Positions 8,354-14,010 of a stretch of 14,010 bases of DNA are shown one piece after another. The notes beneath the pieces are model-generated. The model was not told the DNA's origin, did not search any database, and saw only the letters and a program-made list of their open reading frames with translations. The DNA is from CAZTLE01 sp964614415 (GTDB lineage: Bacteria > Bacteroidota > Bacteroidia > Flavobacteriales > Flavobacteriaceae). The stretch is from contig CAZTLE010000110.1 in NCBI GenBank assembly GCA_964614415.1, forward strand, positions 1 to 14,010. Direction: 5' to 3'. Made by a program: the position numbers and the translations under genes. Every line of letters starts with the position of its first letter. The stretch's first letter is position 1.

Positions 8354-9595
8354 TTAATCATAGTATCTTTTTTCAAACCATCTGTCGTTGAGTGACAAAC
8401 TTATGAAAGTATTGAAGAAATTCTCCTGTACCAGCCCAAAATCTTTGGTTCCGCGTCTTCCGATCTCGAAACCTATATTGGCATTGGAGAATAATCTTCC
8501 AACAGGTAACCCAACTCCAAAAGATATGCCAAACTCGTCAATATCCTGTCCATTTAACTGAATTCCGGTTTGTTCATATCGTATTCCGGCCCTGTACACC
8601 ACTCGATTCCAATAGCTACTAAAGGAATTGTATTTAGGAATAAAGAATCCTCCCAATCGGAATTTGGAAGCATCTATAAACTCCTGATTATTAATGGTTA
8701 TGAACCGGTTTGTAAAGTTACTGGTTTTTTGGTTAGTATACTCACCTCCTACAAACCACTTCTTCGGTTGGCCGATTCCAACCCCTAAAGTAAGCTGTGA
8801 AGGGAAGGTAAAATCGGTATCCGCAATCGGCACTTCCCGCACGTCCACCGGGTTTTGCGTACCATCGGGAAGGACCAGCACCGTGGCGATACCTCGCTCG
8901 TTTTGCGAGGTGAACTGGGTTTCGGGCGTATATATAATGGAGGTTGAAAGCTCCAGGTTTTCGGAAACCATGGTCTTGTACTGGGCCCCGAAATTAAAAC
9001 TGAACCCTCGAATATCGGAACGATCGGCTTCCCGGGTTCCGAATTGCACGTCTTCCACAGTGGAAGTCGCTATATTCTCAATGTTTCCGAAGTTGTAGTT
9101 TCCTTCTACCCCGATACTCAGTTCGGGGGTAATTTGATAAGCAAAGGTTAAGAAAGCCCGGTTAAGACCTCCTGTTCCTTCATATTGCGTGGTATTAGTT
9201 CCATCCACCTCCTCAATTTGGTAACCTACCGAGGAAAAAGGCAGTAAGCCAAAACTGGCACCGAATTTACCCATTGGAATTCCGACAGCAATATAATCCA
9301 GCGAAGTGGTGGAAGCACGCTGCTTCTCGGTGTCCGTCGCCTGAGTTTCGTACTGGTGGGTGGCCCCTACCGCATAGTTTACGAGACGCAGACCGGCAAC
9401 ACCGGCGGGGTTTTGAATATTAAGGTGGATACTATCGGAATAGGTGCTGATGCCCCCCATGGCCCTGTTTTCGGCCGTTCCTCTGAATTTAAGGGTTCCA
9501 ATTCCGTAAAACGAATACGGTGAAATGGTTCCTTCCTGAGCCAGGCCCACACCTGTGCTTAATAGTATTAGGACAACGATAATTCGCTTCAACAT
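8354..9595 (-). CDS. Outer-membrane beta-barrel protein, FadL/OmpP1-like
   Basis: The 413-residue product has a signal peptide (MLKRIIVVLILLSTGVGLA|QEG). The rest is glycine- and aromatic-rich with repeated short amphipathic beta-strands, as expected of a barrel. The beginning of the mature protein, SPYSFYGIGTLKFRGTAENRAMGGISTY followed by IHLNIQNPAGVAGL, resembles the FadL-type N-terminus in which an NPAG/NPA motif plugs the barrel. The C-terminal strand ends FISLSLNDRWFEKRYYD. Substrate is unknown; FadL relatives carry hydrophobic molecules, but similarity here is by pattern only. Start: ATG at 9595-9593 shares its A with the coaX TGA stop (TGATG), the sign of translational coupling. A TTG one codon earlier is also in frame. 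Confidence 0.75.
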   Translation of the reverse strand: MLKRIIVVLILLSTGVGLAQEGTISPYSFYGIGTLKFRGTAENRAMGGISTYSDSIHLNIQNPAGVAGLRLVNYAVGATHQYETQATDTEKQRASTTSLDYIAVGIPMGKFGASFGLLPFSSVGYQIEEVDGTNTTQYEGTGGLNRAFLTFAYQITPELSIGVEGNYNFGNIENIATSTVEDVQFGTREADRSDIRGFSFNFGAQYKTMVSENLELSTSIIYTPETQFTSQNERGIATVLVLPDGTQNPVDVREVPIADTDFTFPSQLTLGVGIGQPKKWFVGGEYTNQKTSNFTNRFITINNQEFIDASKFRLGGFFIPKYNSFSSYWNRVVYRAGIRYEQTGIQLNGQDIDEFGISFGVGLPVGRLFSNANIGFEIGRRGTKDFGLVQENFFNTFISLSLNDRWFEKRYYD

Positions 9596-10323
9596 CAATC
9601 TTTGTTAAATTCTAAAATGTGATTTAGGCCTTCCAATAAAAAATTCGAGTTGGCAAAGATGTCATTTTTTAGGCGATCCTGCAAAAAATGCGCGTCTCCT
9701 CCTGTTAAAATAACCCGTAATTCGCCGAATTGCGCTTTATAGGCGTTAATAAACCCGTCAATTTCTTGTATTACGGCGCTCACCACCCCCACATGAATGG
9801 AGGAGGCCGTGGTGTCGCCCAGTAGTTTTTCAGGTAGGTTCGTATCTAATAACGGTAGGTTGGCCGTAAACGTATGCAGGGCTTCGTAACGCATACGTAC
9901 CCCCGGAGAAATGGCTCCTCCCAGGTATTCGTTGCGATCGGTGATAAAATCATAGGTAATACAACTACCGGCGTCTATCACCAGCACACTTTCATTGGGA
10001 TATTGTACCGCCGCTGCGCTCATGAGTGCCATACGATCCACTCCCAGGGTTTCCGGAGTGCCGTAGTTATTGTAAAAGGGCAGATGCACTTCATGGGAAA
10101 GAACGAGCGTATCGTATTTGCGGGTAACGACTTCTTTCTGTCCGCTGGTAAGCTTTCCCACAGAGGAAATAATCGCGGAAGAAATACTGGGGTATTCACT
10201 TCGTACGGAGTTAAAGGCCGAAATGAATGCGTCTTTGGGTGCGAATTCTTTGTATTGAAGATTTCCGAAATGGAAAACGGCGAACTTCACCCGGGTGTTA
10301 CCTACATCTATAATTAACCGCAT
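9595..10323 (-). CDS. coaX: Type III pantothenate kinase
   Basis: The 242-residue product phosphorylates pantothenate to 4'-phosphopantothenate, the first step of coenzyme A synthesis, in the cytoplasm. It carries the ASKHA-fold signatures of CoaX: phosphate-loop IIDVGNTRVKFAVF (4-17), GVDRMALMSAA (94-104) with the probable catalytic Asp96, VIDAGSCITYDFI (115-127), GGAISPGVRMRYEALH (135-150) and the C-terminal VILTGGDA (204-211). Length matches the usual size of about 240-260. CoaX enzymes are generally insensitive to CoA feedback and need a monovalent cation. Start: ATG at 10323, where the MRLIIDVGNT motif begins at once. It is the first gene of the leftward run and overlaps the next by one base. 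I see no strong TAnnTTTG promoter in the 72 bases separating it from the nearest upstream terminator hairpin. Confidence 0.95.
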   Translation of the reverse strand: MRLIIDVGNTRVKFAVFHFGNLQYKEFAPKDAFISAFNSVRSEYPSISSAIISSVGKLTSGQKEVVTRKYDTLVLSHEVHLPFYNNYGTPETLGVDRMALMSAAAVQYPNESVLVIDAGSCITYDFITDRNEYLGGAISPGVRMRYEALHTFTANLPLLDTNLPEKLLGDTTASSIHVGVVSAVIQEIDGFINAYKAQFGELRVILTGGDAHFLQDRLKNDIFANSNFLLEGLNHILEFNKD

Positions 10324-10402
10324 ACGTGGTTTTGAGTGGCTAAAAATACAATATGTAATTAGTATGGCTTGTTAATGGGGTATTAAAGTGGGGTAGAAAG
10401 TA

Positions 10403-10430
10403 AAAACCCACATCCTGAGATGTGGGTTTT
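10403..10430 (-). terminator. Intrinsic terminator beside a tRNA-Phe 3' fragment
   Basis: A perfect 12-bp stem, AAAACCCACATC (10403-10414) with GATGTGGGTTTT (10419-10430), closes a CTGA loop. On the minus strand the stem's 3' side runs into T residues (plus-strand A-run 10402-10406), so it terminates leftward transcription. It stands 10 bases beyond a 3' fragment of tRNA-Phe, in the same relation as the 10586-10613 hairpin to the intact tRNA. It separates that region from coaX. Confidence 0.85.
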
Positions 10431-10438
10431 CGCTTGTT

Positions 10439-10456
10439 GTGGTACCTCCAGGAATC
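10439..10456 (-). pseudogene. tRNA-Phe 3'-end fragment (truncated copy)
   Basis: The plus-strand 18-mer GTGGTACCTCCAGGAATC is identical to 10623-10640. It covers the discriminator base, the acceptor 3' strand, the T-stem 3' strand and part of the T-loop of the tRNA-Phe gene, plus one flanking base. Similarity stops at 10456, so the rest of the tRNA is missing. Flanking bases on the terminator side also match partly (CTTG..GTGG in both copies). Confidence 0.75.
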
Positions 10457-10585
10457 ATTTACCAAATGGCAAATGTTCCTTTCGCCCCGCTGCTGCAAAT
10501 GCAAAACCCAAACTGCACCGCAGTTATATCTTTTTATTCTTCAACCCTGCGCGAAAGTACACTTTCGCTTCGGGCCTTGAATAAA
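10457..10585. other. Non-coding island with two perfect inverted repeats
   Basis: These 129 bases lie between the tRNA-Phe fragment and the terminator of the intact tRNA. I find no credible gene: one open frame crosses it, but it reads through both tRNA copies. Two perfect inverted repeats stand out: AACTGC-ACC-GCAGTT at 10511-10525, followed on the plus strand by a T-rich stretch, and GCGAAAGT-AC-ACTTTCGC at 10551-10568. They could be hairpins of a small RNA, the first with a weak terminator-like tail, or remnants of another element. Confidence 0.4.
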
Positions 10586-10613
10586 AAAACCCGAAACTCT
10601 CGTTTCGGGTTTT
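10586..10613 (-). terminator. Intrinsic terminator of tRNA-Phe
   Basis: A perfect 12-bp stem, AAAACCCGAAAC (10586-10597) with GTTTCGGGTTTT (10602-10613), has a TCTC loop. An A-run at 10583-10589 gives a T-run on the minus strand. It begins 10 bases past the tRNA-Phe 3' end and ends leftward transcription. Confidence 0.88.
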
Positions 10614-10623
10614 ACACTTGACG

Positions 10624-10696
<73 letters not shown>

Positions 10697-10735
10697 TTCC
10701 AGCCGTTACCACCTGAACAGTGGCTTAGGCGGGGG

Positions 10736-10765
10736 CAAATATAGTCCTTATTTCACTTTTGCAAA
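10736..10765 (-). promoter_or_regulatory. Bacteroidota promoter of tRNA-Phe
   Basis: On the minus strand, TATATTTG (10743-10736) matches the -7 consensus TAnnTTTG exactly. TTTG (10765-10762) lies 18 bases upstream as the -33 element, close to the usual spacing. The tRNA 5' end is 39 bases downstream, leaving a short leader. The -33 element sits inside the palindrome CTTTTGCAAAAG (10756-10767). Confidence 0.75.
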
Positions 10766-10822
10766 AGCTAAAAGTAAATATTTTAACTAGGCACAATCTA
10801 CGTTCGTGCATGCACTCATCCC

Positions 10823-11638
10823 CTACCGCTCATTTTTCCGCCTATTCTTCGCATTCTCCTTGGCTTCTTTCAATCGGCTTTCCCTGATTTGGTCAAACTC
10901 CGCCAGACTCACTACCTTCCCTTTATTAGGCTCTTTTATGTTGAGTTTCTCCTTTGAGTTGAGAACTACATTGGTACAGAGATACGTGGTTTGACCGTCT
11001 TCCACTTCTAAAATGAGACCCGGTAGGCCGTAATGATTGGCTGGCCCGTGACTCACCGGAATTTGGGGTGCGAACCAGACAATAAGATCCTTTTCTTTAT
11101 CCACAAAATGATATGAACCATCTCTTTCAACAATTCGCTCCTTATAGATCTTTTTCCGCGTGGCCTTTGTACACAAAAAATCACCTATTTTCTTAGTTTC
11201 CTTCCCGATTTGCCAGTCATGCCGCTCCAGGGAATCTTTCACCAGGAACTTTTTTCCGAAAAACTCACGCTCCGAAACAAACCGGTTTTCCTTAGTGTTC
11301 TTATACAACAATTCATTGGCCGTGGAAGCCTTGATTACCACATCACCAAAGGCCGGATTCGGCTTCTCCAGTTTTTCAACCACCTTATATAGAGACTCGT
11401 TCCTGTTAAACTCCAGGGAGAACTCTTTCTGAAAAGCCGAGGCGATCATGTCGCCAATCTCTTCCTGCTTTTTATCGCTGACTGAATCATTGGACTTTAT
11501 AGGCGCAAGGTTCTTCCTTGCGGTTTGATAGGTAGCTATACCCTGGAATTCTTGTGCGACCAGTGTAGTTGAGAAAATAACAAGGAAGAAGAGTAAGACT
11601 CCCATCTTGCCATATCTTTTTAATCGTTTCGAATACAT
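10823..11638 (-). CDS. GLPGLI family secreted protein
   Basis: The 271-residue product has an N-terminal basic segment and signal peptide (about 1-28; core MGVLLFFLVIFSTTLVAQ), so it is exported. The family-defining GLPGLI hexapeptide is at 204-209, inside HGPANHYGLPGLILEVEDG (about 197-215), preceded by the usual IVWFAPQIPVSHGP. The early EFQGIATYQT and the mid-protein WQIGKETKKIGDFLCTKA (about 142-159) also match the family's pattern. Function is not known; members are common in Bacteroidota, often as several paralogues. The C-terminal 20 residues are very basic and charged (SRLKEAKENAKNRRKNER). Start: ATG at 11638; a Met at codon 12 would also keep the signal peptide. It is monocistronic as far as visible, divergent from the gene at 11768. 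Confidence 0.88.
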   Translation of the reverse strand: MYSKRLKRYGKMGVLLFFLVIFSTTLVAQEFQGIATYQTARKNLAPIKSNDSVSDKKQEEIGDMIASAFQKEFSLEFNRNESLYKVVEKLEKPNPAFGDVVIKASTANELLYKNTKENRFVSEREFFGKKFLVKDSLERHDWQIGKETKKIGDFLCTKATRKKIYKERIVERDGSYHFVDKEKDLIVWFAPQIPVSHGPANHYGLPGLILEVEDGQTTYLCTNVVLNSKEKLNIKEPNKGKVVSLAEFDQIRESRLKEAKENAKNRRKNER

Positions 11639-11767
11639 ATTTGAATTATTAGTTAGTGCCTACAAAAAATTGATCCTAACTTGTAACGATTTCCAACTTT
11701 ATGCGTATCTAATGTAAGAACTTCGTAACAGAAGGTCAACGATCGTCTGTCTTACAAAAAACGTACC

Positions 11768-12691
11768 ATGCAATTCGCCAGAAAAACACTCATTCTTATC
11801 TGTATCGCTTTACTAACTTCCACTTCATTTCTTGCTCAGGTTTCTGAAGTATTTGAAGGAATAGACTTTTACCAGTCACCTAAATCTGTTCGTGCTGTTA
11901 TGAATCCCGTTTCTGAACGCATGGAAACGGTAGTTTCCGAAGCACCCAATTTCCCGTTGGCCACACAAATAGAAACTCACATTATTTATCACAACGTTCA
12001 AATAGGCGACGATATCGTTGAGCGCGTAGTCTTTACATTCGGAGATGATAAACTACAGTATATCGAAGCGTATGGAAACGCCTTTACAACAGTCTTTAAC
12101 AAAATTCCGGAAGAACCTAAAAAATATATTGACTACAGCGTCTTTTTTTCAAAAGGGATCCTTGGCAATGCTAAGAAGGACATTGTATGGATCTTATCGA
12201 AGGAGTCATTACACCTCAATCTATTTGCCTGGGAAAATCCATATCTGAAAGATGGTGCAAGAGGCTACTCCAACTATGACGAATCCGTTGTAATTCCCAA
12301 TTTTCTGAAGATGGGAGGTTCTTATGAGTCATTGAAACCCATGATCTTTGAAGCGAGCAAGTTCGCAAATGAAATGGAGCTAAGCGGTTCCGATCCCAAC
12401 GCTCAACTACAAATAGATGGCTTTGGTATCGAGTATGCAGGTTTTCCAAGAAAGGTGGAAGCCCGGTTTGGAGATGGAAAACTCAATGTGGTTTGGATAC
12501 TAACTGGAAAAGAGGAAGAAGATAGAATTCGAAAGGCACTTACCAATGAATTCGGCCCGGCCACCGCAATCAACGACAAATGGGAACAGTTTAATGAAGG
12601 CAGGGTTTGGTTGCGAAAGGACAAACCCGAAATCCTGTTACTTAATGACACACTAATAGAAGAGTTTAAGAAGCACTATTACAACAAATAA
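11768..12691 (+). CDS. Secreted protein of unknown function with two similar modules
   Basis: I do not recognise a family for this 307-residue product. It starts with a clear signal peptide (MQFARKTLILICIALLTSTS then FLAQ|VSEVF), without a lipobox Cys. Two halves look related. Near 84-103, VERVVFTFGDDKLQYIEAYG parallels PRKVEARFGDGKLNVVWILTG at about 227-247. Further on, DIVWILSKESLHLNLFAW (138-155) parallels EGRVWLRKDKPEILLLND (277-294). Each half thus shows beta-strand / FGD-(D/G)-KL turn / helix / strand order, suggesting a duplicated domain of about 100 residues joined by a linker near 160-185. It is acidic overall. Start: ATG at 11768 begins the signal peptide directly. It is divergent from the GLPGLI gene across 129 bases, in which I find no clear promoter, and convergent with the response regulator 30 bases away. 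Likely periplasmic or surface; role unknown. Confidence 0.8.
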   Translation: MQFARKTLILICIALLTSTSFLAQVSEVFEGIDFYQSPKSVRAVMNPVSERMETVVSEAPNFPLATQIETHIIYHNVQIGDDIVERVVFTFGDDKLQYIEAYGNAFTTVFNKIPEEPKKYIDYSVFFSKGILGNAKKDIVWILSKESLHLNLFAWENPYLKDGARGYSNYDESVVIPNFLKMGGSYESLKPMIFEASKFANEMELSGSDPNAQLQIDGFGIEYAGFPRKVEARFGDGKLNVVWILTGKEEEDRIRKALTNEFGPATAINDKWEQFNEGRVWLRKDKPEILLLNDTLIEEFKKHYYNK

Positions 12692-12721
12692 GTGGTATTA
12701 CCGATTTCACAAAAAAAACCA

Positions 12722-13390
12722 TCATTTCTTCCATCTCCTGATCTGATTTTCAAATTCCCTGGCAAAAAGAGCTGCTTCCTTTCTGCTTTTCAGATTCAAC
12801 TTTTGAAGAATTGCTTTGAAATAAGAGTCAACGGTATACGGACTAATATTCATTTGCCTGGCCAGAACGTTGCGGTCAACGGTTTTTTTTGAGCAAAGTA
12901 ATAACTCAATTTCGCGGGCACTCAGGCTTGAAATACCATGAAGAGAATCTGCAAATTCTGGCTCGGTGAGATCGTACCGCTTTCTTTTTAACAATTTCAT
13001 TGTTTCCGATTCAAAGTAATCTTTTTCCATGACTCCCATCAGAGTTTCTGAAAAGTCTTCGAAAGAACACCCCTTAAATAGAAAACTATGTGCTCCTGCA
13101 TTCAGGGCCTGCTTCATGATCGCATAGCTCTTGTAGTGGGTAAGTGCAATAGTCTTTGTTCCAGGATACTTTTCCCGAACTTCAGATATAAACGAAAAGC
13201 CGTCGCGTTCGGCTTCATTCTTGAATTCCAGATCGCACAACATCAGATCTATTTTCTTAGTATGGAGGGTTGCCACGGCATCTCTAAAATTGGAGACGTA
13301 ATGAGCGGTAGCCTCCGGCATCGCTTTTTCTATCCGACTTAGAATTCCAATGCTTATCATTTCGTAATCGTCGACTATGAGGATATTCAT
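12722..13390 (-). CDS. LuxR/NarL-type response regulator
   Basis: The 222-residue cytoplasmic protein is a two-component transcription factor. The receiver domain (1 to about 120) has the acidic pair Asp7-Asp8 in ILIVDDYE, the phospho-acceptor Asp53 in LMLCDLEF, Thr84 in IALTHY and Lys106 in SFLFKG, so it should be phosphorylatable. A linker (about 125-152) leads to a LuxR-type helix-turn-helix (about 155-212): SLSAREIELLL followed by NISPYTVDSYFKAILQKLNLKSRKEAALFA, the usual recognition-helix pattern. Start: ATG at 13390, which overlaps the kinase stop by four bases (ATGA), showing translational coupling with its cognate kinase. Target genes are not shown by the sequence. Confidence 0.92.
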   Translation of the reverse strand: MNILIVDDYEMISIGILSRIEKAMPEATAHYVSNFRDAVATLHTKKIDLMLCDLEFKNEAERDGFSFISEVREKYPGTKTIALTHYKSYAIMKQALNAGAHSFLFKGCSFEDFSETLMGVMEKDYFESETMKLLKRKRYDLTEPEFADSLHGISSLSAREIELLLCSKKTVDRNVLARQMNISPYTVDSYFKAILQKLNLKSRKEAALFAREFENQIRRWKK

Positions 13391-14010
13391 ACCTTTCTTT
13401 CAATTGAAATACGAACTGAAAATCCGTTGTCCTTACCACCTTCAAAGCGAACATTTCCATTCATCACTTCTACCCGTTGCTCAATATTCATGAGACCATT
13501 GCCTTTTTGGAGTTGCTCAACCCCTACTCCATTGTCCTGATAAAAAATATCCAACCGGTTTTGTGTTGCTGTTACAGACACCTTGGTTTGTGACGCCTGT
13601 GCATGTTTGAGGTTATTGGCAATAAGTTCTTGAACAATCCGGTAGACATGGGTGGCAATGGGTTCTTCCAATATCAGGTCTTCCGGTGAAACAGTAACCT
13701 TGAATTTCCCCACGGCCTCCGTGTCCGGGACCAGATCTATCAACTTATCCAGGATGGGAAATTTATCCACGGTTTTATGATCCAACTGACGGGCCAAACC
13801 ACGAATATCATTGTAGGTCTTCAAAAGGCTGTTCGACAGCTCCGGTTGCTCACCCTCGTATTTGTAAACCCATTTGATAAGGTCGTTGGCAACCCCATCA
13901 TGTAGTTGCTTCCCTATTCTTTTCTTCTCAGTTTCGGAGGTTGCAAGCAGCGCGATCTTGTGTTGCTGTCGGCGTCTATTCCATAGGAAGTAAAGTAAAA
14001 GTAAAATGAG
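13387..14010 (-). CDS. Sensor histidine kinase, NarX/DegS (HisKA_3) type, C-terminal part
   Basis: The gene enters from the right edge; 207 codons are visible and the N-terminus is missing. The visible part begins with the end of a membrane helix (LILLLLYFLW) and a basic stop-transfer NRRRQQHK, then a dimerisation helix with ETEKKRIGKQLHDGVANDL. His37 of the visible part, in the LHDG box, is the expected autophosphorylation site. The ATPase domain follows, with N-box QELIANNLKHA (about 127-137), G1 DNGVG (159-163) and G2 GNGLMNI (170-176). This is the HisKA_3/HATPase layout that pairs with LuxR-type regulators, and the four-base ATGA overlap with the response regulator gene supports that pairing. 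The sensory domain and signal cannot be judged; in Bacteroidota such kinases often carry periplasmic or cytoplasmic TPRs. A TTG at 13824 is not a start, because the frame and motifs continue through it. Confidence 0.93.
   Translation of the reverse strand, partial: LILLLLYFLWNRRRQQHKIALLATSETEKKRIGKQLHDGVANDLIKWVYKYEGEQPELSNSLLKTYNDIRGLARQLDHKTVDKFPILDKLIDLVPDTEAVGKFKVTVSPEDLILEEPIATHVYRIVQELIANNLKHAQASQTKVSVTATQNRLDIFYQDNGVGVEQLQKGNGLMNIEQRVEVMNGNVRFEGGKDNGFSVRISIERKV

Noticed and set aside
10439..10621. Sixty-codon rightward open frame in the tRNA region
   Set aside because: It runs through the tRNA fragment, both inverted repeats and the tRNA terminator. It has no export signal or domain and is better explained as non-coding.
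10806..10815. GTGCATGCAC palindrome downstream of the GLPGLI gene
   Set aside because: A ten-base palindrome alone, without a T-run or a repeat elsewhere in the window, is not enough to call an operator or terminator.
12692..12721. Terminator between the convergent genes at 12691 and 12722
   Set aside because: There is a run of eight A residues (T-run on the minus strand), but the only dyad nearby (GGTA/TACC) is too short to call a hairpin.

Overview
The window looks like chromosomal housekeeping DNA from a member of the Bacteroidota, most likely the family Flavobacteriaceae. The evidence is a GLPGLI-family protein, a class II HMG-CoA reductase beside a GYDIA-type GHMP kinase, a PpiD-like foldase, a lipoprotein LptC, a type III pantothenate kinase, Bacteroidota-type TAnnTTTG promoter elements, and few recognisable Shine-Dalgarno sequences. 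No species can be named from sequence reading alone.

Layout. (1) Positions 1-105 hold the first 35 codons of a leftward gene, recognisable as the secreted N-terminus of a dipeptidyl-peptidase IV-like serine peptidase. (2) Positions 251-2475 are a tight rightward pair, HMG-CoA reductase and a GHMP kinase, consistent with the mevalonate route to isoprenoids. The pair ends at a hairpin shared with a convergent gene. (3) Positions 2529-4631 encode a leftward membrane-anchored parvulin-type prolyl isomerase. (4) Positions 4825-10323 are a leftward, tightly packed and probably co-transcribed run: coaX, an outer-membrane beta-barrel, a secreted TPR protein, LptC, a 65-residue membrane protein and a CNNM/CBS transporter. 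An octanucleotide tandem repeat lies just before the last gene. Most of this run concerns the cell envelope. (5) Positions 10324-10822 are non-coding for protein. They hold a leftward tRNA-Phe(GAA) with its own promoter and terminator. To its left is a second, very similar arrangement in which only the 3' end of a tRNA-Phe and a terminator survive. (6) Positions 10823-11638 (GLPGLI protein) and 11768-12691 (secreted protein of unknown function with two similar halves) are divergent. (7) Positions 12722-14010 hold a leftward two-component pair, a NarL/LuxR-type response regulator and the C-terminal part of its histidine kinase, which runs off the right edge.

I see no CRISPR array, insertion sequence, integrase, toxin-antitoxin pair or defence island, and no strong case for an undescribed multi-gene system. 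The points most worth a second look are the truncated tRNA-Phe/terminator duplication and the unrelated island beside it, the 8-bp-period repeat inside the envelope gene run, the unassigned substrate of the GHMP kinase, and the two-module secreted protein. Several coding starts were moved from the longest open frame to a better-supported codon, as explained in each entry.
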